Of a DNA stretch of 30,330 bases, positions 8,901 through 15,239 are shown piece after piece. Each line of letters begins with the position of its first letter. Position 1 is the first letter of the stretch. Both the position numbers and the translations under genes were made by a program. The stretch comes from Holophagales bacterium UBA5704. Lineage in GTDB: Bacteria; Acidobacteriota; Thermoanaerobaculia; Multivoradales; UBA5704. The DNA is taken from positions 1,284-31,613 of the forward strand of contig DIHE01000080.1 in assembly GCA_002420005.1 (NCBI GenBank). The letters run 5' to 3'. Below the pieces are notes generated by a model that saw only the letters and a program-made list of their open reading frames with translations, made no database searches and was not told where the DNA came from.

Positions 8901-9123
8901 CGGTGTTGACGGTCTCTTCGATGACCTGGGAGACCTGGGTCTCCATCTCCTCCGTCGAGGCGCCGGGCAGGGAGGTGCGGATGGAGACCGTCGGCAGGTC
9001 GACCGAGGGGAAGCGGTCCACGCCGAGGCGGCCATAGCTGGCGGCGCCGACGACGACCAGGGCGAGGATGATCATGGCCGCGAACACCGGCCGGCGGATA
9101 CAGATCTCGGCGAGCTTCTGCAT
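5920..9123 (-). CDS. RND efflux transporter, HAE1/AcrB-type inner-membrane pump
   Basis: The 1067-aa protein has the complete length and duplicated architecture of hydrophobe/amphiphile efflux RND pumps. TM1 follows MQKLAEICIRRPVFAAMII. The first periplasmic loop starts GRLGVDRFPSVDLPTVSI. TM4 carries the proton-relay Asp pair in LMVGVVIDDAIVVLENIFR, and the second half repeats the pattern (VLVLFGVVKKNSILQIDHMNNLR). It exports substrates from the periplasm or outer leaflet by proton antiport, as a trimer coupled to the membrane-fusion protein encoded 24 bases upstream in the same operon. The C-terminus is short and Pro/Ala-rich (KPAPEELRPAA). No outer-membrane factor gene is nearby, so a TolC-type partner must be encoded elsewhere. 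Substrate is unknown. Confidence 0.95.
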   Translation of the reverse strand: MQKLAEICIRRPVFAAMIILALVVVGAASYGRLGVDRFPSVDLPTVSIRTSLPGASTEEMETQVSQVIEETVNTVEGIQELRSISSAGNSFVIATFDLERDIDVAAQDIRDRIASVVRELPDDTLPPVVAKFNNDSSPVLTVALSGNRDLRELTEIADKVVKVQVERASGVGEVRLVGGLERAINIWVDPARLEAYQIPITAVRDALVRQNTDVPGGNVTDANREMTLRTMGRFTEAKDFNDLVVRSVGGQPVRIRDLGNAEDGTKEQRSVARLNGVPTVTLEVRRQSGANTVEVIEAAKQALERIRPQLPGDLDLQITRDQSTYIYAALREINVHLILGSILASLVVLAFMRSWRSTVIAAVAIPASVIATFGMMAALDFTLNSVTMLALVLMVGVVIDDAIVVLENIFRFIEEKQVSTFEAARAATAEIALPVLATTFSLVVIFVPVSFMSSISGRFLYQFGLTAAAAVLVSLLVSFTLTPMMSARLLRHEDAIGHGAAGEAKSRQGFYARIDAAYTRMLRFTLRHRFAAALVCLGVIVASIPLYRLVKMEYIPSDVDESEFDVNVNAPEGTSLAAMDEAMRAVEAELRQVRGVRTVLATAGGGFLGGVNQGSAFVRIAPHEERKFSFARLGKSLLRLRPFDAFRGNYTQRDVMNEVRGRLRKYKDLRSSVRNIQSFNIGGGNADIDFSLRGPDLLQLSAYATRLRDMTQSGEIEGIVDADTTLRLDKPELRVTVDRARAADLGVQMSDVATALRLMVGGDQEVSRFYDPEINDDYDVQLRLTEGTRNNADEVTRLYVPRADGTLVRLDNLVELREETTSSRIDRLDRQRQVSVRAGVAPGYALADRLEALQKAATELNMPSTYSTGIGGRGRELARTYREFLFALLLSVIFMYMILASQFESVVHPLTILISLPLSVPFALLSLWATGNTLNLYSALGVLVLFGVVKKNSILQIDHMNNLRRQGMDRATAILQGNRDRLRPILMTTLALVAGMLPLAAGTGPGSEERRAIAVVVIGGQTLSLLLTLLATPVFYSIFDDVRGVASVKEALRKLFKPAPEELRPAA

Positions 9124-9147
9124 GGGGACCTGACTTCGCTGCGAGGG

Positions 9148-10395
9148 TTAAGGCGCGACCTTCACGCGCTGGCCGCCCACGAGGTTCCCCGGGCTCAGCA
9201 CCACGGGGTCTCCGGCGGCGATGCCGTCTACGATCTCGACGCGGTCGCCGGCGCGGCGGCCGGTGCGCACCTTCTTTTCGACCGCCTTGCCGTCCGCGAC
9301 GCTCATGACTTTCTCGATGCCGGCGAAGCGTACGATGGCGTTGGCGGGGACGACCACGGCCGGCTCGGCCGACCGGGTGACGATCGCGGCCTCGGCAAAG
9401 GCGCCCGGGCGCAGGCGGGCGCCGGGATTCGGCACCTCCGCCTCGATCTGCAACGTCCGGTTCTCCTCCTGGATCGAGGGGCTGATCCGCGCCACCCGGC
9501 CGGTGTAGACCTCCGGATCTCCCTCCACGGTCACCCGCACCTCCTGGCCATCCCGGATCGCCGCGGCGTCGCGCTCCGGGACGGCGAGGCGCAGGCGCAG
9601 CGGGTGCACGCGGACGAGGGAGACCACCGGTTCGCCCACCGCCAGGTAGGCGCCCGGGCTGACGAAGCGCTCGCGGATGACGCCGTCGAACGGGGCGCGC
9701 AGCGCGGTATCGGACAGCTGCTGGCGGGCGATCTCGAGCTCCGACATGCGCTGGCCGAGCACGGCCTGACGGGTGCGGGCATCCTCGATCGCCTGCTGGT
9801 GGCGCGCCTCGGCGACGCCGAACGCGGCCACGGCGGCATCCAGGTCCTGCTGCGGGATGAGCTGCTGGGCGAACAGGCTCTCCATGCGGTCGCGGTTCAA
9901 ACGTGCCTGCTGGAGGGTGGCGGCGGCCTGCTTGACGATGGCGGTCTCGCGCGGATCGACCACCGGGCTCGCACCCGGGGCGAGGCCGAGGCCGGCGCGC
10001 GCCTGTTCGAGCAGGTTCTCCGCCTGCACGAGGCGCAGCTCGTAGTCGGTGGGGAGGAGGCGGGCGATCACCTGGCCGCGCACCACCCGGTCGCCCAGGT
10101 CGACGGAGAGCGAGGCGAGGCGCCCGGCGAGCTTGGGGCCGAGGTCCGCCTGCTCATCGGCGGCGAGGGTGCCGGTCACCTGGACGGTGCGGGCGAGCGT
10201 CTCCTCGGTGGCGCGCGCCACCTGGACGTCGCGCACCGGCAACGTCTCGGGTCCGGGCGCCCCAGGACCCCCCGCACCGCGGGGTCCGCCTTTCTCTCCC
10301 GTGCCGCGCGGCCCGGCCGCCGCGCGATCTTCACCGCCTCCACATCCGGCGAGCGCGAGGCCCGCCACCAGCAGCCAACCGACCCAGGATCTCAT
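9148..10395 (-). CDS. RND membrane-fusion protein (periplasmic adaptor lipoprotein)
   Basis: The 415-aa protein starts with a lipoprotein signal (LALAGC, lipidated Cys18). A Gly/Pro-rich collagen-like linker follows (GPRGTGEKGGPRGAGGPGAP, about residues 29-49). Next come the biotinyl-lipoyl-like half-motif (LGPKLAGRLASLSVDLGDRV), a long alpha-hairpin (residues ~125-225, QAENLLEQAR...ELEIARQQLSDT), the second lipoyl half (LRAPFDGVIRERFVSPGAYL), and beta-barrel and membrane-proximal domains ending GNLVGGQRVKVAP. This is the HlyD/AcrA adaptor family. It bridges the RND pump to an outer-membrane channel. The start is supported by a GGAGAGAG ribosome binding site. It is transcribed divergently from gpmI. 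Confidence 0.93.
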   Translation of the reverse strand: MRSWVGWLLVAGLALAGCGGGEDRAAAGPRGTGEKGGPRGAGGPGAPGPETLPVRDVQVARATEETLARTVQVTGTLAADEQADLGPKLAGRLASLSVDLGDRVVRGQVIARLLPTDYELRLVQAENLLEQARAGLGLAPGASPVVDPRETAIVKQAAATLQQARLNRDRMESLFAQQLIPQQDLDAAVAAFGVAEARHQQAIEDARTRQAVLGQRMSELEIARQQLSDTALRAPFDGVIRERFVSPGAYLAVGEPVVSLVRVHPLRLRLAVPERDAAAIRDGQEVRVTVEGDPEVYTGRVARISPSIQEENRTLQIEAEVPNPGARLRPGAFAEAAIVTRSAEPAVVVPANAIVRFAGIEKVMSVADGKAVEKKVRTGRRAGDRVEIVDGIAAGDPVVLSPGNLVGGQRVKVAP

Positions 10396-10578
10396 GCGAC
10401 TCTCTCCACGACCACCGCGAAGGCCCTACGCCTTCCGGGAGTCTCCCACAAGAACATCCAGACCACGCGGCCTGTTCCCCATGAGCACTCTAGCGCAGCC
10501 GGCCGCTCCCGTGCGAGCCCGGCGCCTGCGGGGCAACCGCATGTGGTATCGTCCTCCCGCTTCAAGGGAGAGCCGTGC
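10396..10578. other. Divergent intergenic region between the RND operon and gpmI
   Basis: These 183 bases separate the efflux adaptor gene (minus) from gpmI (plus) and must contain both promoters. Two small inverted repeats lie on the efflux side: GAAGGC-N5-GCCTTC (10419-10435) and GGGAGTCTCCC (10437-10447 region). Either could be an operator for a local repressor, but no regulator gene is adjacent. A TGTGGTATCGT stretch (about 10540-10550) resembles an extended -10 for gpmI. The frame upstream of the gpmI start is open but antisense to the efflux gene and is not coding. Confidence 0.35.
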
Positions 10579-12135
10579 ATGCGCAATTCTGCCTACAAGC
10601 CTGTCGTCTTGATCATTCGCGACGGTTGGGGCTTTGCCGACAGCGAGCGGGACGGCCTCGCCGATCCAGGTAATGCGGTCACCTTGGCCCGGACACCGGT
10701 GAACGACCGACTGCTGAGGGAGTGCCCGTGGAACCTCCTGGACTGCTCGGGAGAGGTTGTCGGCCTTCCGGCCGGGCAGATGGGTAACTCCGAGGTCGGC
10801 CATTTGAATCTCGGGGCCGGCCGCGTGGTGTACCAGGACATTACTCGCATTTCAAAGGCGATCCGCGAGGGAAGCTTCGCGCACAACCCCGCTTTCACCC
10901 GTCTGATCGGGGAGACCGGCCGTGCCGGTGGACGCCTGCATCTCCTGGGCCTGTGCTCGGATGGCGGGGTTCATAGTCACATCGACCACCTGCATGCCCT
11001 CATCGACCTCGCCGCCGGCGCCGGTCTGCCTGTGGTGGTCCATTGCATGACCGACGGCCGCGACACCTCGCCGACCGGGGGACGCGCCTACGTCGAAGCC
11101 GTGCAGGCCCACCTGGAACGATTGTCCGCCGGTGTCATCGCGACGATTTCCGGGCGTTACTTCGCCATGGACCGGGACAAGCGCTGGGAACGGACGGAGA
11201 AGGCCTGGCGCGCGATCGTCCTGGGAGAAGGCGCTCCGGCCGGCGATCCGCTGAGCACCATGGACGAGGCCTACCGATCCGGAGTCACGGACGAGTTCAT
11301 CGCTCCGGTGGTGATCGCCGGCTATCGCGGATTCGAGCCGGCGGACGGCGCGATCTTCTTCAACTTCCGTGCGGATCGGACCCGGCAGTTGACGGCTGCG
11401 TTGACGGCGGCTACGTTCGCCCCCTTCGCGCGGGCGCCTCTGCCCGCTGACCGCCTCGTCACGATGACCCAATATGGCGATGTGGTGGCCAATCCCGTTG
11501 CGTTTCCTCCGCAGCACCATGAGAACCTCCTGGCGGACGTTCTGGCTCAAGCAGGATGTACGCAGCTCCGGATCGCCGAGACCGAGAAGTATGCCCATGT
11601 CACCTATTTTTTCAACGGCGGGAAGGAAGAGCCGGTGGAAGGTGAGGAGCGTTGCCTGATCCCTTCTCCAAAGGTGGCGACCTATGACCTCGCTCCGGAG
11701 ATGAGTGCCGTCGAGGTGACCCGGCAACTGATCGAGCGGTTCGAAGCCGCGCACCATGACTTTGTTCTGGTCAACTATGCAAACCCCGACATGGTGGGCC
11801 ACACCGCCGACATTCCGGCCACCGTCCAAGCCGTCGAGATCGTGGACCGCTGTGTCGGCGAGGTGCTCGCCGCGGTCTCGCGCGCTGGCGGTACGGCGCT
11901 GGTCACCAGCGACCATGGCAACGCCGAAAAGCTGCGCGACGAGAACGGCGCGCCCTTCACGGCCCACACGCTCAATCCGGTGCAGATCGTCTGGGTTCCC
12001 CCCCCGGGAGCCTTCCGAGGAACGCTGCGGCGGGGCATTCTGGCAGACGTGGCACCGACCGTCCTGGACCTTCTCGGCCTGGAAAAGCCTACGGACATGA
12101 CGGGCGTGTCCCTGCTCGAAGGCCGGGGGACCTGA
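10579..12135 (+). CDS. gpmI: 2,3-bisphosphoglycerate-independent phosphoglycerate mutase
   Basis: The 518-aa protein interconverts 3- and 2-phosphoglycerate in glycolysis and gluconeogenesis in the cytoplasm. It shows the full iPGM signature: VVLIIRDGWG (first metal Asp), MGNSEVGHLNLGAGR with the phosphorylated Ser71, LCSDGGVHSHIDHL, MTDGRDTSP, ISGRYFAMDRDKRW, FNFRADRTRQL, EKYAHVTYFFNGG, NYANPDMVGHT and TSDHGNAEKL. Length is normal for the family (about 510-515 aa). The ATG at 10579 is chosen because AAGGGAG lies 8 bases upstream and the family N-terminus starts there, though the frame is open much further 5'. The TIR gene follows 13 bases after the stop and may be co-transcribed. Confidence 0.96.
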   Translation: MRNSAYKPVVLIIRDGWGFADSERDGLADPGNAVTLARTPVNDRLLRECPWNLLDCSGEVVGLPAGQMGNSEVGHLNLGAGRVVYQDITRISKAIREGSFAHNPAFTRLIGETGRAGGRLHLLGLCSDGGVHSHIDHLHALIDLAAGAGLPVVVHCMTDGRDTSPTGGRAYVEAVQAHLERLSAGVIATISGRYFAMDRDKRWERTEKAWRAIVLGEGAPAGDPLSTMDEAYRSGVTDEFIAPVVIAGYRGFEPADGAIFFNFRADRTRQLTAALTAATFAPFARAPLPADRLVTMTQYGDVVANPVAFPPQHHENLLADVLAQAGCTQLRIAETEKYAHVTYFFNGGKEEPVEGEERCLIPSPKVATYDLAPEMSAVEVTRQLIERFEAAHHDFVLVNYANPDMVGHTADIPATVQAVEIVDRCVGEVLAAVSRAGGTALVTSDHGNAEKLRDENGAPFTAHTLNPVQIVWVPPPGAFRGTLRRGILADVAPTVLDLLGLEKPTDMTGVSLLEGRGT

Positions 12136-12148
12136 GCTTCGAGGAGCC

Positions 12149-13252
12149 ATGCGAATATTTGTGAGCTGGTCCGGTGAACGCAGCCGGAGGCTGGCCCTCG
12201 CCCTGCAGGAATGGCTCCCCTTCGTCATCCATTCGATCCGGCGGGAGGATATCTGGGTCTCCGACCGGGACATCGAAGCCGGGAGGGCATGGGGGCGGGT
12301 ACTGGGCGACGTTCTTGCAGAAACCAGGATCGGTTTGATCTGCCTGACGCACGAGAATCGGCGGGCGCCTTGGATTCACTTCGAAGCAGGCGCGCTGGCC
12401 AAGCATCTGGCGGACGCCAAGGTGATCCCATTGCTCTTTGGCCTGCAGCCGGAGGATCTGGCCGGCAGCCCGCTCTCCCAGTTCCAGGCGGTTCGGCTTG
12501 TCGAAAGCGACATGCTTCACCTCCTCCGCAGTTTGAGCGCAGAGCTTGGAGATGCGCGGATTTCCGAAGACGTTCTCGCCAGATCTCTCCGGCACAACTG
12601 GCCGGAGCTCGCGAAGCAGCTCGCGGAGATTGAGAGAGTCTCGATCGACGAGATGGAGGAGACGCTGCCTGGAGTGATCGAGGTTTTCTCGCATCGTGGC
12701 CTGGGGGAGCCTCACCCAGGGCGGGTCGTCCACTTCGAAGAGGGCTTCGAGAGCCATGTTCTTTACAGCATCCTCTTCGAGCAGGCGACGCGACGGATTC
12801 TGGTCTTTGGTCGCAAGAACCGGAAGATGTTCGACAAGGAACATCGCGACTTCCTGGACGATTTGCCGCGGCGCCTGGCCGACGGCTTCGATTTCCGATG
12901 CCTGTTTCTGGATCCGGAGTCGCGGGGAGACATCCTGCGGGCGGCCCACGCGGACGATGATCTACCCGACCAGATCCGCCGTTCGCTGCGGAATGCCGGG
13001 GCCGCGCTGGCGAACCGTGGCCTCGATCCCGCCTGTCACTTTCGCTTGTATTCGATACCCCGCACCATGAACCTGATCATCATCGACGATGCGGTTCTCT
13101 TTGCGCCTGTGGAGCTGACGACCGACGGCCGCGCAAAGCCCCTGACGAAGTGTGGTTTCTCCGTCGTGGATTGCCGATTGAGCCTTGGCCAACGGTTTTT
13201 GCGGACGTTTCTCGAGGTGTGGGATGGCGCTGCACCCTTGAAAGACTTGTGA
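12149..13252 (+). CDS. TIR-domain protein with an uncharacterised C-terminal sensor-like domain
   Basis: The 367-aa protein begins directly with a TIR domain (residues 1-~135): MRIFVSWSGERSRRLA, EDIWVSDRDIEAGRAWG, IGLICLTHEN, then APWIHFEAGALAKH with the putative NADase Glu79. This bacterial subtype typically carries WI.FEAGAL. Bacterial TIR domains are known to cleave NAD+ in immune systems. A linker follows (~140-190), then a C-terminal domain (~190-367) with IPRTMNLIIIDDAVLFAPVEL and PLTKCGFSVVDCRLSLGQRFLRTFLEVW. That region resembles the one-copy PLD-like ligand-sensing modules seen in stress proteins, but I cannot name it. No Thoeris ThsA or CBASS cyclase is adjacent. GAGGAG lies 2 bases before the ATG. 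Chromosomal placement behind gpmI suggests borrowed transcription. Confidence 0.85.
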   Translation: MRIFVSWSGERSRRLALALQEWLPFVIHSIRREDIWVSDRDIEAGRAWGRVLGDVLAETRIGLICLTHENRRAPWIHFEAGALAKHLADAKVIPLLFGLQPEDLAGSPLSQFQAVRLVESDMLHLLRSLSAELGDARISEDVLARSLRHNWPELAKQLAEIERVSIDEMEETLPGVIEVFSHRGLGEPHPGRVVHFEEGFESHVLYSILFEQATRRILVFGRKNRKMFDKEHRDFLDDLPRRLADGFDFRCLFLDPESRGDILRAAHADDDLPDQIRRSLRNAGAALANRGLDPACHFRLYSIPRTMNLIIIDDAVLFAPVELTTDGRAKPLTKCGFSVVDCRLSLGQRFLRTFLEVWDGAAPLKDL

Positions 13253-13259
13253 AAACGGC

Positions 13260-13292
13260 CGGCCCGGGAGGCTCCGAGAGCCTCCCGGGCCG
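13260..13292 (+). terminator. Perfect 15-bp hairpin after the TIR gene
   Basis: GGCCCGGGAGGCTC (13261-13274), a 3-base CGA loop, and its exact complement (13278-13291) begin 9 bases after the TIR stop codon, and one more C-G pair closes the base. The stem is very stable, but no U-run follows on the plus strand, so it may be a rho-assisted terminator or an mRNA 3'-end stabiliser. Confidence 0.65.
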
Positions 13293-13374
13293 TAGTCCCA
13301 TCCTCGATGACGCGATTCGCGGCGGTGGCGAAGGCGATTTCCTCCGGAGCCGGAGCCGTGGCTTCGACGTCGAG

Positions 13375-13700
13375 CCCGCGGTCGGCGGCGAAGGCGGTGA
13401 CCGGCGCGCCGGCCACGTGCTCCATGGCGAACCAGGGACGCCCGTCCGGCGTGGAGCCGCCGTCGAACAGGCGGGCGATGTGCGGGTGGGCGAGACCGGC
13501 CAGGATGCGCCGTTCATGGAGGATAGCGGCGGATGATGCCGTCGGTGTCCATCCCCCCGCTTGATCAGCTTGGGGCGACCTGCTGCTCGAAGCCTTCGCC
13601 CTCGCGGGTGGCGAGATAGGCCGCGCCCATGCCGCCGCCGCCCCCCGGTCGAGCCGGTCCTCTTCCGGAGCGTAGGCGGCGAGGAGCTGTTACAGACCGG
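13375..13700 (-). pseudogene. Remnant of a Pkn-type serine/threonine protein kinase
   Basis: Stitching three frames on the minus strand recovers a kinase N-lobe in the right order. The glycine loop is GGGGMGAAYLATREGEGFEQQVA, then the VAIK-lysine region KLIKRG, then MDTDGIIRRY, then ERRILAGLAHPHIARLFDGG and DGRPWFAMEHVAGAPV, ending at DRGLDVEA. This is the pattern of acidobacterial kinases of the type 'GRGGMG.VYLA / KRGMDT / ERxILA.L.HP.IARLLDGG / VMEYVEG'. At least three single-base frameshifts interrupt it: before KLIKRG, in the G-run of KRG, and before HERRIL. The catalytic HRD and DFG segments are missing. The decayed copy therefore cannot encode kinase. The plus strand here holds no convincing gene. 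Confidence 0.75.
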
Positions 13701-13783
13701 CGAGCCCCGAAGCGCCTCATGGCCGAAGGCATGAGGACGGCATCCTACCGTGAAGGCTGCGGCGGTTGGGGGAGTGGCCGGTC

Positions 13784-13812
13784 TTGACGTGCTCCGGCCG
13801 GGGGCATAGGCT
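13784..13812 (+). promoter_or_regulatory. Candidate promoter for the 13819 gene (leaderless)
   Basis: TTGACG (-35, 13784-13789), a 17-bp spacer and TAGGCT (-10, 13807-13812) precede the ATG at 13819 by 6 bases. Transcription would start at or next to the ATG, and there is no ribosome binding site. The -35 and spacing are good; the -10 is weak. Confidence 0.45.
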
Positions 13813-13818
13813 CGAAAG

Positions 13819-14583
13819 ATGGGTATGCACTTCGGAATCGTCGCCGCCGATCTGCCGTGGGCGGAGTTCTTTCCCCTGCTCGTGGAGCGAACGGGGAGCT
13901 TCATCGACCGGGGGCCGGTCGACAACCTGGACGATCTGGATCTCGATCCGACGCCGGACGGGCATCCCATCGTCGGGGGCGAGCACGAGGGCAAGTCCTA
14001 CGTCCTCGATTCCTCCTTCCTGATGTCGATGACCGGTGCCGATTTCCTCGTCGAGCTGTCGCGCGAGACCGGAGCGCTGATCGTCGGCTGTGGCGCGGAG
14101 ACGACGAGCGGCAGCTTCTCCTTCCTGGCCGTGCAGGCCGGCGAGGTGCTGCGGCGCTATTTCGACTGCCAGGCCTTCCTTTCCGAGCCGCTCGACGAGG
14201 GCGATCTCCTGGACACCGAGGACGAGCTGCCGTTCGAGGACATGGACGGCAAGGGGCTCTATGCCGGCCTCGCCGCGTTCGGCTTCGATTTCGAAGGCTG
14301 GTACAACGGCGGCGGGCGGCAGCAATACCTCTACACCGCCGACGAGATCAACGGCAAGGCAGACGTCGGTGTCCGCATCCGCGGGCCGCTCGCCGAGCGG
14401 CTCGACGAGCACAATGCCGAGTTCGCCTTGGCGGAAGACGAGCGCCCGTCGATCATGATGTACACCCGCGACGCCGTCACCGGGCAGATCGTCTCCACGC
14501 AGGACACCGGGCTGCGCTTCGGGGACCCGCAGATCTCCGATCCCGAGTTCTGGAACCGCTTTTGGAACCGGCTCGCCAACTGA
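13819..14583 (+). CDS. Unrecognised acidic 254-aa cytoplasmic protein
   Basis: I do not recognise the family. The protein is rich in Asp/Glu, Phe and Gly. It lacks a signal peptide or membrane segment and reads as one globular domain: MHFGIVAADLPWAEFFPLLVE, then SYVLDSSFLMSMTGADFLVELSRETGALIVGCGAETTSGSFSF, then GLYAGLAAFGFDFEGWYNGGG, and a C-terminal ISDPEFWNRFWNRLAN. A second in-frame ATG lies two codons in. It is the first gene of a tightly packed set: its stop is overlapped by the glycosyltransferase start (CTGA), whose end is overlapped by nnr (ATGA). No catalytic motif is evident. Confidence 0.8.
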   Translation: MGMHFGIVAADLPWAEFFPLLVERTGSFIDRGPVDNLDDLDLDPTPDGHPIVGGEHEGKSYVLDSSFLMSMTGADFLVELSRETGALIVGCGAETTSGSFSFLAVQAGEVLRRYFDCQAFLSEPLDEGDLLDTEDELPFEDMDGKGLYAGLAAFGFDFEGWYNGGGRQQYLYTADEINGKADVGVRIRGPLAERLDEHNAEFALAEDERPSIMMYTRDAVTGQIVSTQDTGLRFGDPQISDPEFWNRFWNRLAN

Positions 14584-15239
14584 GCGCCCGCCGCCTCCTG
14601 CTGTTCACCAAACCCGCCCGCGCCGGCCGGGTGAAGACGCGGCTCATCGGCGCGCTGACCCCGGAGCAGGCGGCGGCGTTGCACCAGGCTTTTCTCGACG
14701 ACCTTCTGGACCGCCTGCGGGAAGGCTCCTTCGACCTGCGGCTCGCCTGGGCGCTCGATCCAGACGAAGCGGTGCCGGAAGGTCTGTTCCCCGGCCTGCG
14801 CCAGGAGGGGGCCGATCTCGGCGAGCGGCTCCATCGCGCCCTCGCCGCGGCCGGAGCCGAGGCGGCGTGTGTGGCGGCGCTGGGCAGCGATCACCCCGCG
14901 CTGCCGCTCGCGGTCGTCCATGATGCCTTCGCGCGGCTGGAAGCGGGGGCCGACGTCGTCCTGGGTCCGGCCGAGGACGGCGGCTATTACTTGATCGCCC
15001 TGCGCGCGGCGGCGGTGCATCCGCGGCTGTTCGCGGAGATCGCCTGGAGCACCGCGCAGGTGTTTCCGGAGACCGTCGCCCGCTGCCGCGAGCTGGGCTT
15101 GCGGCTCGACTTGCTGCCGCAGGCCTCCGACGTGGACACGCCGGAGGATCTGCGCCGCCTCGCATTGCGGATGGCCGGGGAAGGGGATCTCGGCTGTCCG
15201 CGCACCCGGGCCTTGCTGGCCACCTGGAGCCTCGGATGA
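14580..15239 (+). CDS. TIGR04282-type glycosyltransferase (arsenosugar-biosynthesis-like, DUF2064)
   Basis: The ~219-aa protein has the TIGR04282/DUF2064 pattern. It opens LLLFTKPARAGRVKTRLIGALT (family 'FxKxPxxGxVKTRL'), then has QEGADLGERLHRAL, ALGSDHPALPLAVVHDAF (family 'GSDxPxL'), VVLGPAEDGGYYLIAL (nucleotide-sugar GPxxDGGYYLIG motif), ending SDVDTPEDL. These are GT-A-fold nucleotidyl-sugar enzymes. The arsenosugar name is historical and the substrate here is unknown. There is no ATG or GTG at the expected start: the natural N-terminus (M/L-S-A-R-R) corresponds to CTG at 14580, overlapping the upstream TGA. TTG at 14562 is the alternative. Confidence 0.88.
   Translation: MSARRLLLFTKPARAGRVKTRLIGALTPEQAAALHQAFLDDLLDRLREGSFDLRLAWALDPDEAVPEGLFPGLRQEGADLGERLHRALAAAGAEAACVAALGSDHPALPLAVVHDAFARLEAGADVVLGPAEDGGYYLIALRAAAVHPRLFAEIAWSTAQVFPETVARCRELGLRLDLLPQASDVDTPEDLRRLALRMAGEGDLGCPRTRALLATWSLG

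Noticed and set aside
10852..12273. 473-codon minus-strand frame
   Set aside because: Antisense to gpmI, which has every catalytic motif of its family.
12149..13252. Thoeris or CBASS system
   Set aside because: No ThsA (SIR2/SLOG) gene, no cyclic-nucleotide synthase and no Cap accessory genes are adjacent; only a single TIR protein is present.
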